Source: Sporolactobacillus sp. THM7-7
Lineage (GTDB): Bacteria > Bacillota > Bacilli > Bacillales > Sporolactobacillaceae
Assembly (NCBI RefSeq): GCF_004153225.1
Contig: NZ_SEMB01000031.1
Location: 1-38,760 of the forward strand
Length of the DNA: 38,760 nt
Reading direction: 5' to 3'
Below the pieces are notes generated by a model. That model was given only the letters and a program-made list of their open reading frames with translations. It searched no databases and was not told where the DNA came from. This document shows positions 16,496-25,056 of the stretch, piece by piece. The position numbers and the translations under genes are program-made. Position 1 is the stretch's first letter. Each line of letters starts with the position of its first letter.

Positions 16496-16524
16496 TTGCT
16501 TTTCTGTCAAAAAGTGTGTATAGT
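16496..16524 (+). promoter_or_regulatory. Sigma-A promoter of trpP
   Basis: TTGCTT (16496-16501) and TATAGT (16519-16524) have 17-bp spacing. The start of trpP lies ~70 bp downstream. Confidence 0.65.
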
Positions 16525-16570
16525 GAAACTACCTTGCAGCAGGCGTCAGGGCACTGCTGAAGCATTCATA

Positions 16571-16593
16571 TAGTTAAGATGAGGAGAGATGAG
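16571..16593 (+). promoter_or_regulatory. TRAP-like NAG repeat over the trpP ribosome binding site
   Basis: TAG, AAG, GAG, GAG and GAG occur in a row, each separated by exactly 2 nt (16571, 16576, 16581, 16586, 16591). They overlay the GAGGAG ribosome binding site and end just before the GTG start. In B. subtilis the trp RNA-binding protein TRAP represses trpP translation through such NAG repeats. Five triplets is fewer than the usual 9-11, so binding would be weaker or need upstream triplets. Confidence 0.5.
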
Positions 16594-16594
16594 C

Positions 16595-17137
16595 GTGAAA
16601 CTGCAAAACTTGGTTATTGTCGCTTTATTACTGGCTATCGGAACAGTTGTGCATGCGGTGTTTCCGGGACTGGTTTTCGGCATGAAGTCCGACCTTTCAC
16701 TTGTCATGCTTTTTCTAGCCCTTTACTTCTTTGCCGATGTGAAAAGCTTTCTGATTATCGGTCTTGCGGATGGCATTTTGGCTGGATTGACGTCGAGTAT
16801 CGGGGGTGGCTTCATTCCCAATGTGTTTGATAAATTGGTTACATCGACCGTTGTCTTCTTCCTTTTTGCCCTGGTGGCCCGGTATTTATCAAATAAAGTT
16901 AAGTATATTGCCGGCGTTGTCCTTGCCGGACTGGCGACCGTGCTCAGCGGGACGTTGTTTCTGTCCTTTTTAATCCTGTTTACTCCTTTTGAGCCCGGCG
17001 TTTTTCTCGGGATGTTTGCTACCGTCGTGCTCCCGGCGGCAGCCGTGAATGCCGTACTCATGGCGGTGCTGTATCCCATTATCGTTAAAATCGCCGAACG
17101 GAGCGGCGTACTGAAGACGACAGGAAAGTCCGTGTAA
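16595..17137 (+). CDS. trpP: Tryptophan transporter TrpP
   Basis: TrpP (YhaG) is a small integral membrane protein for tryptophan uptake, similar to ECF S-components. The 180-residue product has five or six helices. It shares with B. subtilis TrpP the opening LVIVALLLAIGTVVHAVFP, FGMKSDLSLVMLF, FIPNVFDKLV and VVLPAAAVNAVLMAVLYPI. I place the start at GTG 16595 because GAGGAG is then 8 nt upstream and the protein begins like its homologue; an ATG at 16589 is only 2-3 nt from that site. It is monocistronic, with its own promoter and terminator. Whether it works alone or with an energising module is not known from sequence. Confidence 0.9.
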   Translation: MKLQNLVIVALLLAIGTVVHAVFPGLVFGMKSDLSLVMLFLALYFFADVKSFLIIGLADGILAGLTSSIGGGFIPNVFDKLVTSTVVFFLFALVARYLSNKVKYIAGVVLAGLATVLSGTLFLSFLILFTPFEPGVFLGMFATVVLPAAAVNAVLMAVLYPIIVKIAERSGVLKTTGKSV

Positions 17138-17185
17138 ATAGGAACCGTTCGAATCTTTCAAGAATTGTTGATAGCTTTTTAAAAA

Positions 17186-17218
17186 TGTCCCGTCCCGTTA
17201 TAAGGCGGGATGTTTTTT
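17186..17218 (+). terminator. Intrinsic terminator of trpP
   Basis: TCCCGTC (17188-17194) pairs with GGCGGGA (17204-17210), with one G-U pair, followed by TGTTTTTT. Confidence 0.75.
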
Positions 17219-17385
17219 GTACAACGGCAGGTAACTCGCTTTACGTGATACGCCTCGCCAGGGAAAGCTTCATGCGAAAAGTATGCATGCCCGGCGTTCG
17301 GAACATTAAAAATGTGATATCGGGCGTCTGCTAGGTTATAATAAAGGTATAGATGTTTTGAATCTTGAGAAATGAGGTGGACGAT

Positions 17386-17790
17386 ATGGGGAAATTTCTC
17401 TCATATACGATTGGTGCTGTCGTCGGCGGGATCATCGGCGGTACGGCCGTGCTGATGAGCACCCCAAAAAAAGGCGCAGACGTTCGGAACGAGATTAAGG
17501 AAAAAGCGCTTTCGATTCAGGAACCGCTTAAGGATGCCGCAAATAACCTGGCCACAGTCAAGGACCGGGTGCTGGAATTGAAAGACGAAGGTGTTCCCGT
17601 ATTGAAGTCAACCGTCTCCGATATCGGTCATCTTCTGAAAGAATGGAAGGAAGATGTCCAGCCCTATTTAACGAAAATAAAAAACAACGTCGTCCAGCTT
17701 GAGGCGGCAAAGGAGAAATTGACCAACAAGATGAAAGCCCATTCCCCGGAGAAAAAGCCGGGCGAAGAAGAGACCCCGCCTTCGTTGTGA
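17386..17790 (+). CDS. yhaH: YtxH-domain protein YhaH
   Basis: This 134-residue small membrane-anchored protein has a glycine-rich transmembrane helix (about residues 6-24, IGAVVGGIIGGTAVLM) and then STPKKGADVRNEIKEK, the YtxH (gas-vesicle-like) domain signature. A long amphipathic helical/coiled-coil region follows, with a charged Pro-rich tail. B. subtilis YhaH lies in the same place and is linked to stress and sporulation expression; the function is unknown. ATG at 17386 follows GAGGTGG. A TATAAT (17337-17342) upstream lacks a good -35. Confidence 0.85.
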   Translation: MGKFLSYTIGAVVGGIIGGTAVLMSTPKKGADVRNEIKEKALSIQEPLKDAANNLATVKDRVLELKDEGVPVLKSTVSDIGHLLKEWKEDVQPYLTKIKNNVVQLEAAKEKLTNKMKAHSPEKKPGEEETPPSL

Positions 17791-17888
17791 AGAAGAAACA
17801 AGCGGAGCTGGGCTCTGACGCACGCTAATGTGCTTATTATATAAATAAATCTGGATTTTTTACACTTCCATTGCGTATAAAAATGACG

Positions 17889-17923
17889 AAAGCCGCCTCA
17901 AAACGCCAGGCGGCTTTATTTTT
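17889..17923. terminator. Bidirectional terminator after yhaH
   Basis: AAAGCCGCCT (17889-17898) and AGGCGGCTTT (17908-17917) form a perfect 10-bp stem followed by ATTTTT on the plus strand. It is ~100 bp past the yhaH stop; nothing else is evident in between. Confidence 0.85.
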
Positions 17924-17971
17924 GGAGAAAAATTGTATTTGGTATCTTTTCTTCATGCAAGGCTCACGAGG

Positions 17972-17994
17972 AAAAGCTTGCCGACCGGCAAGTC
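17972..17994. terminator. Terminator-like hairpin after the dab operon
   Basis: CTTGCC (17977-17982), loop GACC and GGCAAG (17987-17992). On the minus strand it is followed by CTTTTCC. It lies 100 bp past the DUF2294 stop and repeats the core of the hairpin at 11798-11821. Confidence 0.55.
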
Positions 17995-18092
17995 TGAAAC
18001 GCAGCCAGAGACTTATTTTTTCTGATACCATGTTCCCTAAAATTTTGATACATGCTCAGGCTAGTGAAACATCGCTTGTTTTAACCCTTTTA

Positions 18093-18458
18093 TTACGATA
18101 TTTTATTTTCCAAATTACTTGAGAGCTTAAAGATCATGGCTCGTTCTCCCGTTTGTGTGCTGATATCGGTATGAAAGCTGATCACTTCATGACCTGTTAT
18201 CGTGAATATAATGTTCTCCAAGTCTTTGATACCCGATTCCACCAAACTGTTTCGATTCTTTTTGACAGACAGCAGGCCCTCTCTGTCTTTACATAGTGAA
18301 TATTCAGCGGGAGTCAGGATGCCGCGCAGGATCACAATAATCATATCCCGCAGGATATCTGATTTAACAGATATAGAACCTCGTCCAAGATAGTTTTTCT
18401 CCCAATGAGTGATCGCTTTACTTATTTCTGATTCAATCGTTCCCTTTGATTTACCCAT
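18093..18458 (-). CDS. DUF2294 (YbcI-like) protein of the dab operon
   Basis: This 121-residue cytoplasmic protein is of the DUF2294 family: it opens GTIESEISKAITHWEKNYLGRG, continues DMIIVILRGILTPAEYSL and ends ITGHEVISFHTDISTQTGERAMIFKL. B. subtilis YbcI is the same family and sits beside ybcC (a DabA homologue), so the link with the DAB system is seen in at least two lineages. The biochemical role is unknown. Here it is 51 bp downstream of dabA in the same direction, and no terminator separates them. ATG at 18458 follows GGGAAAAGGAC. It may regulate or assemble DabAB, which is inference from context only. Confidence 0.85.
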   Translation of the reverse strand: MGKSKGTIESEISKAITHWEKNYLGRGSISVKSDILRDMIIVILRGILTPAEYSLCKDREGLLSVKKNRNSLVESGIKDLENIIFTITGHEVISFHTDISTQTGERAMIFKLSSNLENKIS

Positions 18459-18509
18459 ATAAGTCCTTTTCCCTTTCTCCTTGCTGAAAAATTCAGGGCG
18501 GGCATGCCG

Positions 18510-21131
18510 TTAAGACCAGCTCTCCCAGCGGCCTTCCGGATCAATGGACGCCAGCCGAACCCATCCGTTTTGAACTTTTTGATGAAAGGCCGGGGCATGA
18601 TCCAGCAGCCGTTCTATATACTCCCTTGGCGCCTGGATGACGATTAACAAACGCAGGGGCGCATGATAAGCTTCTTGATCCGACTGCATCACGGACTGCC
18701 AGGGGAGTCCGATTAATAAGTCGCTGGCATTCCCCTGCATCACACCGATTCCCGCTGTCACTGTCTGGGTCGTTTTATTCCCGCTGCCATAATAATGAGG
18801 CGCAACGGTGGATGCGTAATATTGCAGGTTAATCCATTGAGCAACCGTTGCCGGACCGGCGATGATCCGGTCCAGTATCGCGCCGTCCTTATCTTTTAAC
18901 CAGTTGTAATTATGAAGAAAAACTCTTCCGTCTAATTGGCATTCCTGAGTCAGCTTGCGTTCCCCAATGATAAATGCGGCGTTGCGGGCAAGCCCCCACT
19001 CCGGACGTACCTCACTCCAATCTTCTTCAATGCGTTCGGCCTCTGCCCTCGGATTCTTGCATGAAGCATGAATATGGGGTAATGTCATGATTCGTTCGGC
19101 ACTGGCTTCGGCACTGACCTTTGATAACGCCTTCTGGACGCAGTCCACCGCTTCTCGCGCCTCCTCTGAAAGCTCCGGTACGTAAAGCCAGCGCAGTGTA
19201 TCAGCTGTTGTAATATGCTCGGCAGCAGCGAAAACGGTCTCTTTCGGAATGGAAATGCCCTCTTCCGCCAGGGTTCTTCTTACATTCGGCAGATTGCATA
19301 AAGCAGCCAGTACCCGGGCATTAAACCCGCTGGATGCTCCGCCGCAGGCACCACAGTCCAATGAAGAAGCGTATGGATTGTTCGTGCTGCGGCTGGCATG
19401 ACCGCAAATGACCACTAACGGAGCGAAATGATCGGTAAGTCCCATCATTTTCAATCCCTGCCGGGCAAAGTATACTTTCTCTTCTTCAGAAAACCCGCTC
19501 GGTAGCTCCGATTCTCCGCCGTGCCCATGGTCGAGCAAGAGATCCGTAGAAGGTTTGTGCAACCATTTTTTTCGAATTTTTTGAAAAGCGGATCCCGCTG
19601 TCCGCGGCAAAAAACTTCGGGCCAGTGTTTGCAAGCTGAGCCATGGGCCGCTTATCTCCGGAAGCAGCAAACCGGCCAGCAGATGGTTTTTCATTTTTTT
19701 AAATGTATACCCGATTGAATGGGCTGCCTGCCGCCGATCTTGATAATGGTTCAGCTCATACTCGGAGGTTGATTCCCCGATTTTAAATTGCGGCTTGAGG
19801 AAGACCGGAAGAGAGCTGTGGCTGTGTTTGCTGCCGAGTGCACTCGTTTCAATCGGCAATCCGAAAAAACCGGCCGTTCCAAAAGTCGCAAATGGGCCTG
19901 CTTTTTCAAGCTTACGGCGAAAAGGCTCAGAACGCACATCAATACAAAAAGCGAATTGCGCCAATGCCGGTTTGGCCTCTTCCGCCGCTGCCGCCGATCT
20001 CGATGTGATCATCTTCCTCAACTGATCTTCGTACGTTTTTTCCCAAGCTTCCAGCCAAAGCCGATTACGGACCATTTTATCAAAACGACAGGCAAGTTTC
20101 AAACGGGCTTCTTGTTCTGAAGGAGACAGCTGCAACCAGGTACGTATCGGAAGACCGCCCCAATGCACCCAGGATGCGATGAACGGTTCCAAGCGCACGT
20201 TTTCGATCCCGCTTTGTTCAGGCAATGGAAGATAAGGGTTGATTAAGGCCCATTCCATGGAAATCCGAACAGCCAAATATTCTGTGACAAGCGACTGTTC
20301 ATTAGCCCGGTGCTGAGAACGCCAGAGCATCATGCCCGCCCAGCCTGGCAAAGCCAGTAAATGAGCCTCAAGATAGCCCTGGATATCTGAAGCAGGAATG
20401 TCAAGCAGCCTTAATGCTTTCTTTAAAGCAAGGCCGGCGTCTTTTGGCCATTCATTCAGCTTCCGGCGCACTGCAGGCTTTAATGCCGGGTCATATCGGA
20501 CAAGTCTCAGCCACGCATGAAAAAAGCCATTCTCTCGGTCTGGCATGGACCAGACCGCCTGAGATTCATCCAAAAACAATTTGCACCACTTGATCATGTG
20601 GCGATTCAGTTCCTGGGCCAAGCGCTGACGTCCCGACCGTTCCAGACGCTGGCTGTAGGTTTGTACCGAATGTTTTTCAGTCATCACGGTTTTAAAACGG
20701 CCCAGTCGATTGGCCAGAATCTTTAATTCCGGATCATCCCACAGGTTTGAGGGCAGCTGATCGTTCAAAAGAGCAGTCTTGCAGTACCGTTCTGCGACGC
20801 CGCGCGGCATTTCCGGAGCGTATGAATCGAGCCAGTTGCTCAGTCTCTTTTCGAGAAAACCTTGATTAATTTCTCCTCGATCCCGTGCGGATTGCACGAT
20901 CGAATCATTGGGAAATATATCAACATCGCAAATATCTTTCATTCGGCGCGCCACTTGTTCAAAAGACTGATCCTCCAGACCCGGCCAGGGGGTACGTGCC
21001 GCAAATTGGCTAATCGGACCAAATGGTGCGATGACCTTGCTTGCAGAGTGAACGAAATCATGGATATCGAGCTTATGAACATCGACTGTTTTTTCCCGAT
21101 ACTCTTTTTCTCGATTTAATGTTGTACTCAT
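18510..21131 (-). CDS. dabA: Inorganic carbon transporter subunit DabA (DUF2309)
   Basis: DabA is the carbonic-anhydrase-like subunit of the DAB inorganic carbon uptake system. With DabB it couples cation flow to vectorial CO2 hydration, building up bicarbonate in the cell. The 873-residue product is in the family range. Likely zinc ligands are Cys396 and Asp398 in FCIDVRSEPF, His578 in ICGHASRST and Cys593 in LDCGACGG. The C-x-D pair and the 15-residue H-to-C spacing equal those of the characterised Halothiobacillus protein. I chose ATG 21131 (AGGAGG 9 nt upstream) over TTG 21137. That ATG overlaps the dabB TGA, so translation is coupled. Confidence 0.94.
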   Translation of the reverse strand: MSTTLNREKEYREKTVDVHKLDIHDFVHSASKVIAPFGPISQFAARTPWPGLEDQSFEQVARRMKDICDVDIFPNDSIVQSARDRGEINQGFLEKRLSNWLDSYAPEMPRGVAERYCKTALLNDQLPSNLWDDPELKILANRLGRFKTVMTEKHSVQTYSQRLERSGRQRLAQELNRHMIKWCKLFLDESQAVWSMPDRENGFFHAWLRLVRYDPALKPAVRRKLNEWPKDAGLALKKALRLLDIPASDIQGYLEAHLLALPGWAGMMLWRSQHRANEQSLVTEYLAVRISMEWALINPYLPLPEQSGIENVRLEPFIASWVHWGGLPIRTWLQLSPSEQEARLKLACRFDKMVRNRLWLEAWEKTYEDQLRKMITSRSAAAAEEAKPALAQFAFCIDVRSEPFRRKLEKAGPFATFGTAGFFGLPIETSALGSKHSHSSLPVFLKPQFKIGESTSEYELNHYQDRRQAAHSIGYTFKKMKNHLLAGLLLPEISGPWLSLQTLARSFLPRTAGSAFQKIRKKWLHKPSTDLLLDHGHGGESELPSGFSEEEKVYFARQGLKMMGLTDHFAPLVVICGHASRSTNNPYASSLDCGACGGASSGFNARVLAALCNLPNVRRTLAEEGISIPKETVFAAAEHITTADTLRWLYVPELSEEAREAVDCVQKALSKVSAEASAERIMTLPHIHASCKNPRAEAERIEEDWSEVRPEWGLARNAAFIIGERKLTQECQLDGRVFLHNYNWLKDKDGAILDRIIAGPATVAQWINLQYYASTVAPHYYGSGNKTTQTVTAGIGVMQGNASDLLIGLPWQSVMQSDQEAYHAPLRLLIVIQAPREYIERLLDHAPAFHQKVQNGWVRLASIDPEGRWESWS

Positions 21132-22666
21132 CGCCAATGACCTCCTCGAGACAACGATTGCGTCAGATACTTCGGATGGCTCTCGACCAAGTTATTTTTC
21201 GGTTCGCCCAATCGAATGAGCCAAAGATAGATAACGGCAAAAAAAGCGGATGAACGATGACGAGACAGCCACACAGCTGAAGCATGACCGGTGAGCAAGA
21301 GAAACAGAAGCCAGACGGCCGCGGATAGCGGCGGCTGTATGCCTTGATAAACCGTTTCATGTAACAGCCTGTGAAAGGCCGTATGAACCATGCCGAAAAC
21401 GATGGCCGCGCCGGAAAAAATGATAAATCCTACGCTCCGCCTGATGCGCCCGTCTCCGAAAGCCATAAGTTGTGTCCAAGCCATGGACACGGACCACCCT
21501 AGGATTAGAGCGCTTATCCATTGGTACACCTCTTCATGGGATCCTTGCCAAACGCCGGCCCCGGCCAGGATGCCTAAAAGACCGCCCGTGACGACCCATA
21601 AAAGAACAGATGCAGGCGTTGCCGTCCTGGACATGGGTTCGTTTTGACGGATCACAGAACCGGACTGCAGGAAAAGAGTGGATTTAAAAAGCCCATGCAG
21701 CACAGCGTGGGTGATAGCCGCTATATAGGCTCCTAATGCGCACTGAATCAGCATAAATCCCATCTGCGCGATCGTAGAGCCTACCAATTGGCGTTTATAG
21801 TCCACGTGAACCAGCATGATTCCGGTTCCCATCAGGACGGAAACACTGGACAGGACAAGCAGAATCATCTGAGCCGCGGTGCCGCTGAAAAGTGGGGCAA
21901 AACAGGTCAGGATCATCCCGCCGGCATTCACGATACCGGCATGCATGACTGCGGAAACAGGCGTCGGGGCAACGACCGAGTCCAGCAGCCAGCGTTGAAA
22001 CGGCCATTGGGCGGCCGGAATCACTACAGCTGCAACAAGCAACAGGTTGATACAGATTTTTTCCCATGATCCAAGGTGCGCCAAATTGTTTTCGCTCAGC
22101 GCAAGCGACAACTGCCAGTGCCCCGTAGCCTGCGCGAGCCAAATAATCGCAAGCAGCAGCATCAACCAACCGAGCGCAAATGAGCGAGCGGAAACCGCGG
22201 CCGCATTTCTGGCGACCGGCCACTCTTTTTTTAAACCGATGAGCCACGTCAGTCCGGCAAGCGTCGCCCCCCAGCAAATCGATAATAACCGAAGATCGTT
22301 ACTGAGCCAGGCGACGGAATCGAAAACCGTAGTGAGTGTCAGCAGCGTAAAATACTTACGGTAGGAACGATCGCCGAACAGGTAACGAACAGAGTAGCGC
22401 TGTACAATCAAACCGATGGTAAGAACAAACAATGCCAGCAGCCATGAAAAAGAATCAAGACGCCAGGGACCAAAAAACACACGCCCATGGTTTGTGACAA
22501 GAGCCAGCAAGGCGGCTATCGGAGGAAGTGAGATGATACCGATATGAATACGAACAAAATTTAAAGGAACCTTCGGAGATAATAAAAACAACCCGCTCAA
22601 TACGGAGACCGCAAGTAACGTAAAAAAAGCGGCCGGCAATGATATAAAGTCCAGGAAAACGAACAT
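21128..22666 (-). CDS. dabB: DAB membrane subunit DabB (NuoL/MrpA-like)
   Basis: DabB is the polytopic membrane subunit of the DAB system. It is homologous to the proton-pumping NADH dehydrogenase subunit 5/MrpA family, and supplies the ion gradient that energises DabA. The 512-residue product has about 13 hydrophobic helices. The Proton_antipo_M core is recognised by PFQRWLLDSVVAPTPVSAVMHAG near residues 221-243 (split here only by its own length), KRQLVGSTIAQMGFMLIQCALG near 292-313 and AITHAVLHGLFKSTLFLQSG near 317-336. ATG at 22666 follows GGGAGAG. It is the first gene of the operon and lies behind a ~330-nt leader with a terminator-like hairpin. Confidence 0.92.
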   Translation of the reverse strand: MFVFLDFISLPAAFFTLLAVSVLSGLFLLSPKVPLNFVRIHIGIISLPPIAALLALVTNHGRVFFGPWRLDSFSWLLALFVLTIGLIVQRYSVRYLFGDRSYRKYFTLLTLTTVFDSVAWLSNDLRLLSICWGATLAGLTWLIGLKKEWPVARNAAAVSARSFALGWLMLLLAIIWLAQATGHWQLSLALSENNLAHLGSWEKICINLLLVAAVVIPAAQWPFQRWLLDSVVAPTPVSAVMHAGIVNAGGMILTCFAPLFSGTAAQMILLVLSSVSVLMGTGIMLVHVDYKRQLVGSTIAQMGFMLIQCALGAYIAAITHAVLHGLFKSTLFLQSGSVIRQNEPMSRTATPASVLLWVVTGGLLGILAGAGVWQGSHEEVYQWISALILGWSVSMAWTQLMAFGDGRIRRSVGFIIFSGAAIVFGMVHTAFHRLLHETVYQGIQPPLSAAVWLLFLLLTGHASAVWLSRHRSSAFFAVIYLWLIRLGEPKNNLVESHPKYLTQSLSRGGHWR

Positions 22667-22744
22667 TCATTTCTCTCCCATCCAATAGATCGATTGAAAC
22701 AGCTGATATTCCGCGATGAACAGCAGAAATAGACAGAGCCTAAA

Positions 22745-22814
22745 TAAAAAACCGACAATTTCCTATTTCTGAATGGACTTTTCATCCATTAGAAACTTTG
22801 AAAATCGTCGGTTT
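22745..22814 (-). terminator. Terminator-like hairpin in the dabB leader
   Basis: On the minus strand AAACCGACGATTTTC (22800-22814) pairs with GAAATTGTCGGTTT (22749-22762). An inner stem joins TTTCT/AGAAA and ATGGA/TCCAT, and TTTTTTATTT follows. It ends 79 bp before the dabB ATG. Either it terminates ampS read-through or it is an attenuator for transcripts starting at 23007-23035. Confidence 0.7.
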
Positions 22815-23006
22815 ACTGTCAACTAACCTTACTTAGGTTTTTGAAGCAGTCGACCACTTATTCTGTCAAAATCTATTCCCGAAATATCAAAGATCAGACT
22901 TCTTTTTGCATAAAGCACTCATTTTACCGATTTACTTTTTCATAAGGCCAATGAGAAAGACATTAACCGTATGCTAAAGCGTTTATCGGAGTCATCACGC
23001 TTTTAA

Positions 23007-23035
23007 ATACTACTATCCATGAAACCATCTGTCAA
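23007..23035 (-). promoter_or_regulatory. Promoter of the dabBA-DUF2294 operon
   Basis: On the minus strand TTGACA (23030-23035) and TAGTAT (23007-23012) are spaced by exactly 17 bp. It lies just after the ampS stop and predicts a leader of about 330 nt before dabB. Confidence 0.7.
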
Positions 23036-23083
23036 GTCTATATTTGAGATCGACGTTATACTAGCCAGGCCGGGCGACACGCT

Positions 23084-24316
23084 TCAGAAAGCCCACAATC
23101 CGTTTCGGAAAACCGGTTCCCATGTTCCGGAATTCGTCTCTCCATCGATATCGAGCGCGTCCGATCCAACCATGAAGTCGACATGAAGCAGACTGTCATT
23201 CACCCCGTGTTTTTCCAATTCCTCCGGAGACATCCCCGCCCCGCCGTCGAGACAAGTCGGATAAGCTTTGCCGATCGCAAGATGACATGAGGCGTTTTCA
23301 TCAAAAAGGGTGGTGTAGAATATCATGCCTGACGCCGAGATCGGCGAGTCATTTGGAACAAGTGACACTTCGCCAAGATAGTGAGACCCCTCATCCGTCT
23401 CAATCAGCCTTTGAAGCACTTTCTCCCCTTTTGCTGCATGTGCCTGCACGATCCGTCCGTTTTCAAAGGTTAAGGCGATCTTTTCGATTAGCGTTCCTCC
23501 GTAATTCAGCGGTTTCGTGCTTGTCACCGTTCCGTTGATACCGGTTTTCAGAGGAAGCGTATACACTTCTTCGGTCGGGATGTTGGCAATGAACGGCGTA
23601 CCGCTGCTGTTTTCTGCAGCACCGCCTTCCCAGTGGTAGGCCGGATCAAAGGCAATCTCAAGATCCGTTCCCGGGGCACGGTAATGGAGTCTTCGATACT
23701 TTTTCCGATTCAGAACCGCTCGCTTTTCCGCCAGCGTTTTCGCATGTTTCCTCCAGGCCTGAATCGGATCATCGCGATCAATGCGCGTCATTTTGAAAAT
23801 AACCTCCCATAGATCATTCATCGCGAGCTCCCTAATTTTCCCCGGAAACAGTTTCTTTGCCCACGCAACCGTCGGATAAATGAGAATGGTCCAGCTGACC
23901 CGGTCATTCATACGATAGTCATAATACGTTTTCAGCGCTTCCCACATGATCTCCTGGTCGCGCGCGACTTTTTGCGGATCGATATCATCCATCACGCCGA
24001 TCCCCGTCGTCCGGATATCGATACAGCAGGCACCCCGTTTGACGAGCGTCTCAAGCCCCTTTGCTTTCCATGAGGGATAATGATCCAAATCGTCCAACGG
24101 TGTATATTTTAAGCGCAGACGGTCGAGCCGATCGTCCGTCCAATTGAAGTAGACCCGCCTTGCACCCGCCTGATAGGCTTTTTCCGTCACTAATCTAACA
24201 AGCTCACCGGCATCGACGGGCGCTTTAATGACGACTTCTTGTCCGTGCTGGACGTTCGCCCCAACTTTCACAGCAAGCTCCGCATATTTTTCCAGCTTCT
24301 GAGCAAAAGTCTTCAT
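23084..24316 (-). CDS. ampS: Aminopeptidase AmpS (peptidase family M29)
   Basis: This cytoplasmic leaucyl-type metalloaminopeptidase of family M29 has 410 residues, exactly the length of B. subtilis AmpS. Recognisable blocks are MKTFAQKLEKYAELAVKVG at the start, NIPTEEVYTLP near 255, then LGEVSLV, FYTTLFDENASCHLAIGKAY and LHVDFMVGS near 318-388, which hold the glutamate, histidine and aspartate metal ligands of the M29 site. It ends in GETNSGTWEPVFRNGLWAF, as the family does. ATG 24316 is preceded by GGAGGG at 6 nt; the 26 codons upstream are not used. It follows ypmS after ~110 bp and precedes the dab promoter. Confidence 0.94.
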   Translation of the reverse strand: MKTFAQKLEKYAELAVKVGANVQHGQEVVIKAPVDAGELVRLVTEKAYQAGARRVYFNWTDDRLDRLRLKYTPLDDLDHYPSWKAKGLETLVKRGACCIDIRTTGIGVMDDIDPQKVARDQEIMWEALKTYYDYRMNDRVSWTILIYPTVAWAKKLFPGKIRELAMNDLWEVIFKMTRIDRDDPIQAWRKHAKTLAEKRAVLNRKKYRRLHYRAPGTDLEIAFDPAYHWEGGAAENSSGTPFIANIPTEEVYTLPLKTGINGTVTSTKPLNYGGTLIEKIALTFENGRIVQAHAAKGEKVLQRLIETDEGSHYLGEVSLVPNDSPISASGMIFYTTLFDENASCHLAIGKAYPTCLDGGAGMSPEELEKHGVNDSLLHVDFMVGSDALDIDGETNSGTWEPVFRNGLWAF

Positions 24317-24426
24317 CGTTTTCCCTCCATTTACGCTACGGCAGCAGAGAAGCCGCCTTTTTTGAGTAAAACATCTCCGATCCCATTCTATCACTTTTGC
24401 CGTCCCTGCTGTTTTAATGGACGCAG

Positions 24427-25056
24427 TTAGTTGCTTGTCCGGGCCTGCTCCGTCTGGTGAATCGTCAAGGCAATATTACCTTCCGCTAGATTAATCGTCT
24501 TGGCGCGAACGCTCATCCCATCCTGAATCTCTATTTTCGACAAGTCAAGGTAAACCTGGCGCTTACTCGGCTGAATTACAACCCATTTCGGAAAATCGCC
24601 CCCACTCTTCAAAAAACTCAATACCTCTTCATCGGGAAGCTTCAGACCACCCAGTTCGACATCCGCCTCTTTCAGAATAATATTTCCCTGACTGACTTTC
24701 GGATTAAAGGTGATCGAAAACGGAATTCCGGTAAAAAGTAATTTAAAACTCCCGTTCAGAGTGACCTGATGACCGATAGCGACATGGTAAGAAAGCTTTT
24801 CATCCTGCTGCTTGCTCAGTTGTTCATTAATCATGGTTTCAAGCTGATTTTTATTTGCCTGGACCGTAAAAATAGCGGCACCGTCCGGCTGATTCGGAGA
24901 GACTCTAACCGCTTCATCTCCCCCGGAAAACCAGCCGGTGATTAGACCAAACAGAAGAAGAATCATAAGAATCACGGTAAATAGAAGCGCGAGAAAGGCC
25001 GCTTTCCAAGGATTTCTTTTTTTTATTCGCGATGTCCTGAATCGATTTTCTGGCAA
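24427..25056 (-). CDS. YpmS-family (DUF2140) membrane-anchored protein
   Basis: This 209-residue protein has a basic N-terminus, one transmembrane helix (about residues 19-42, AAFLALLFTVILMILLLFGL) and an external domain of DUF2140 type with ANKNQLETMINEQLSK, LNGSFKLLFTGIPFSITFNPKV and LPDEEVLSFLKS. B. subtilis YpmS is the same family; its role is unknown. The beta-rich external half resembles lipid- or hydrophobic-binding folds only by general pattern. The start is TTG at 25056, 10 nt after GAGAGGAG. It is divergent from prsA and upstream of ampS. Confidence 0.82.
   Translation of the reverse strand: MPENRFRTSRIKKRNPWKAAFLALLFTVILMILLLFGLITGWFSGGDEAVRVSPNQPDGAAIFTVQANKNQLETMINEQLSKQQDEKLSYHVAIGHQVTLNGSFKLLFTGIPFSITFNPKVSQGNIILKEADVELGGLKLPDEEVLSFLKSGGDFPKWVVIQPSKRQVYLDLSKIEIQDGMSVRAKTINLAEGNIALTIHQTEQARTSN

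Noticed and set aside
17837-18122. Short frames on both strands between yhaH and the DUF2294 gene
   Set aside because: They read through two terminator hairpins and have no ribosome binding site.
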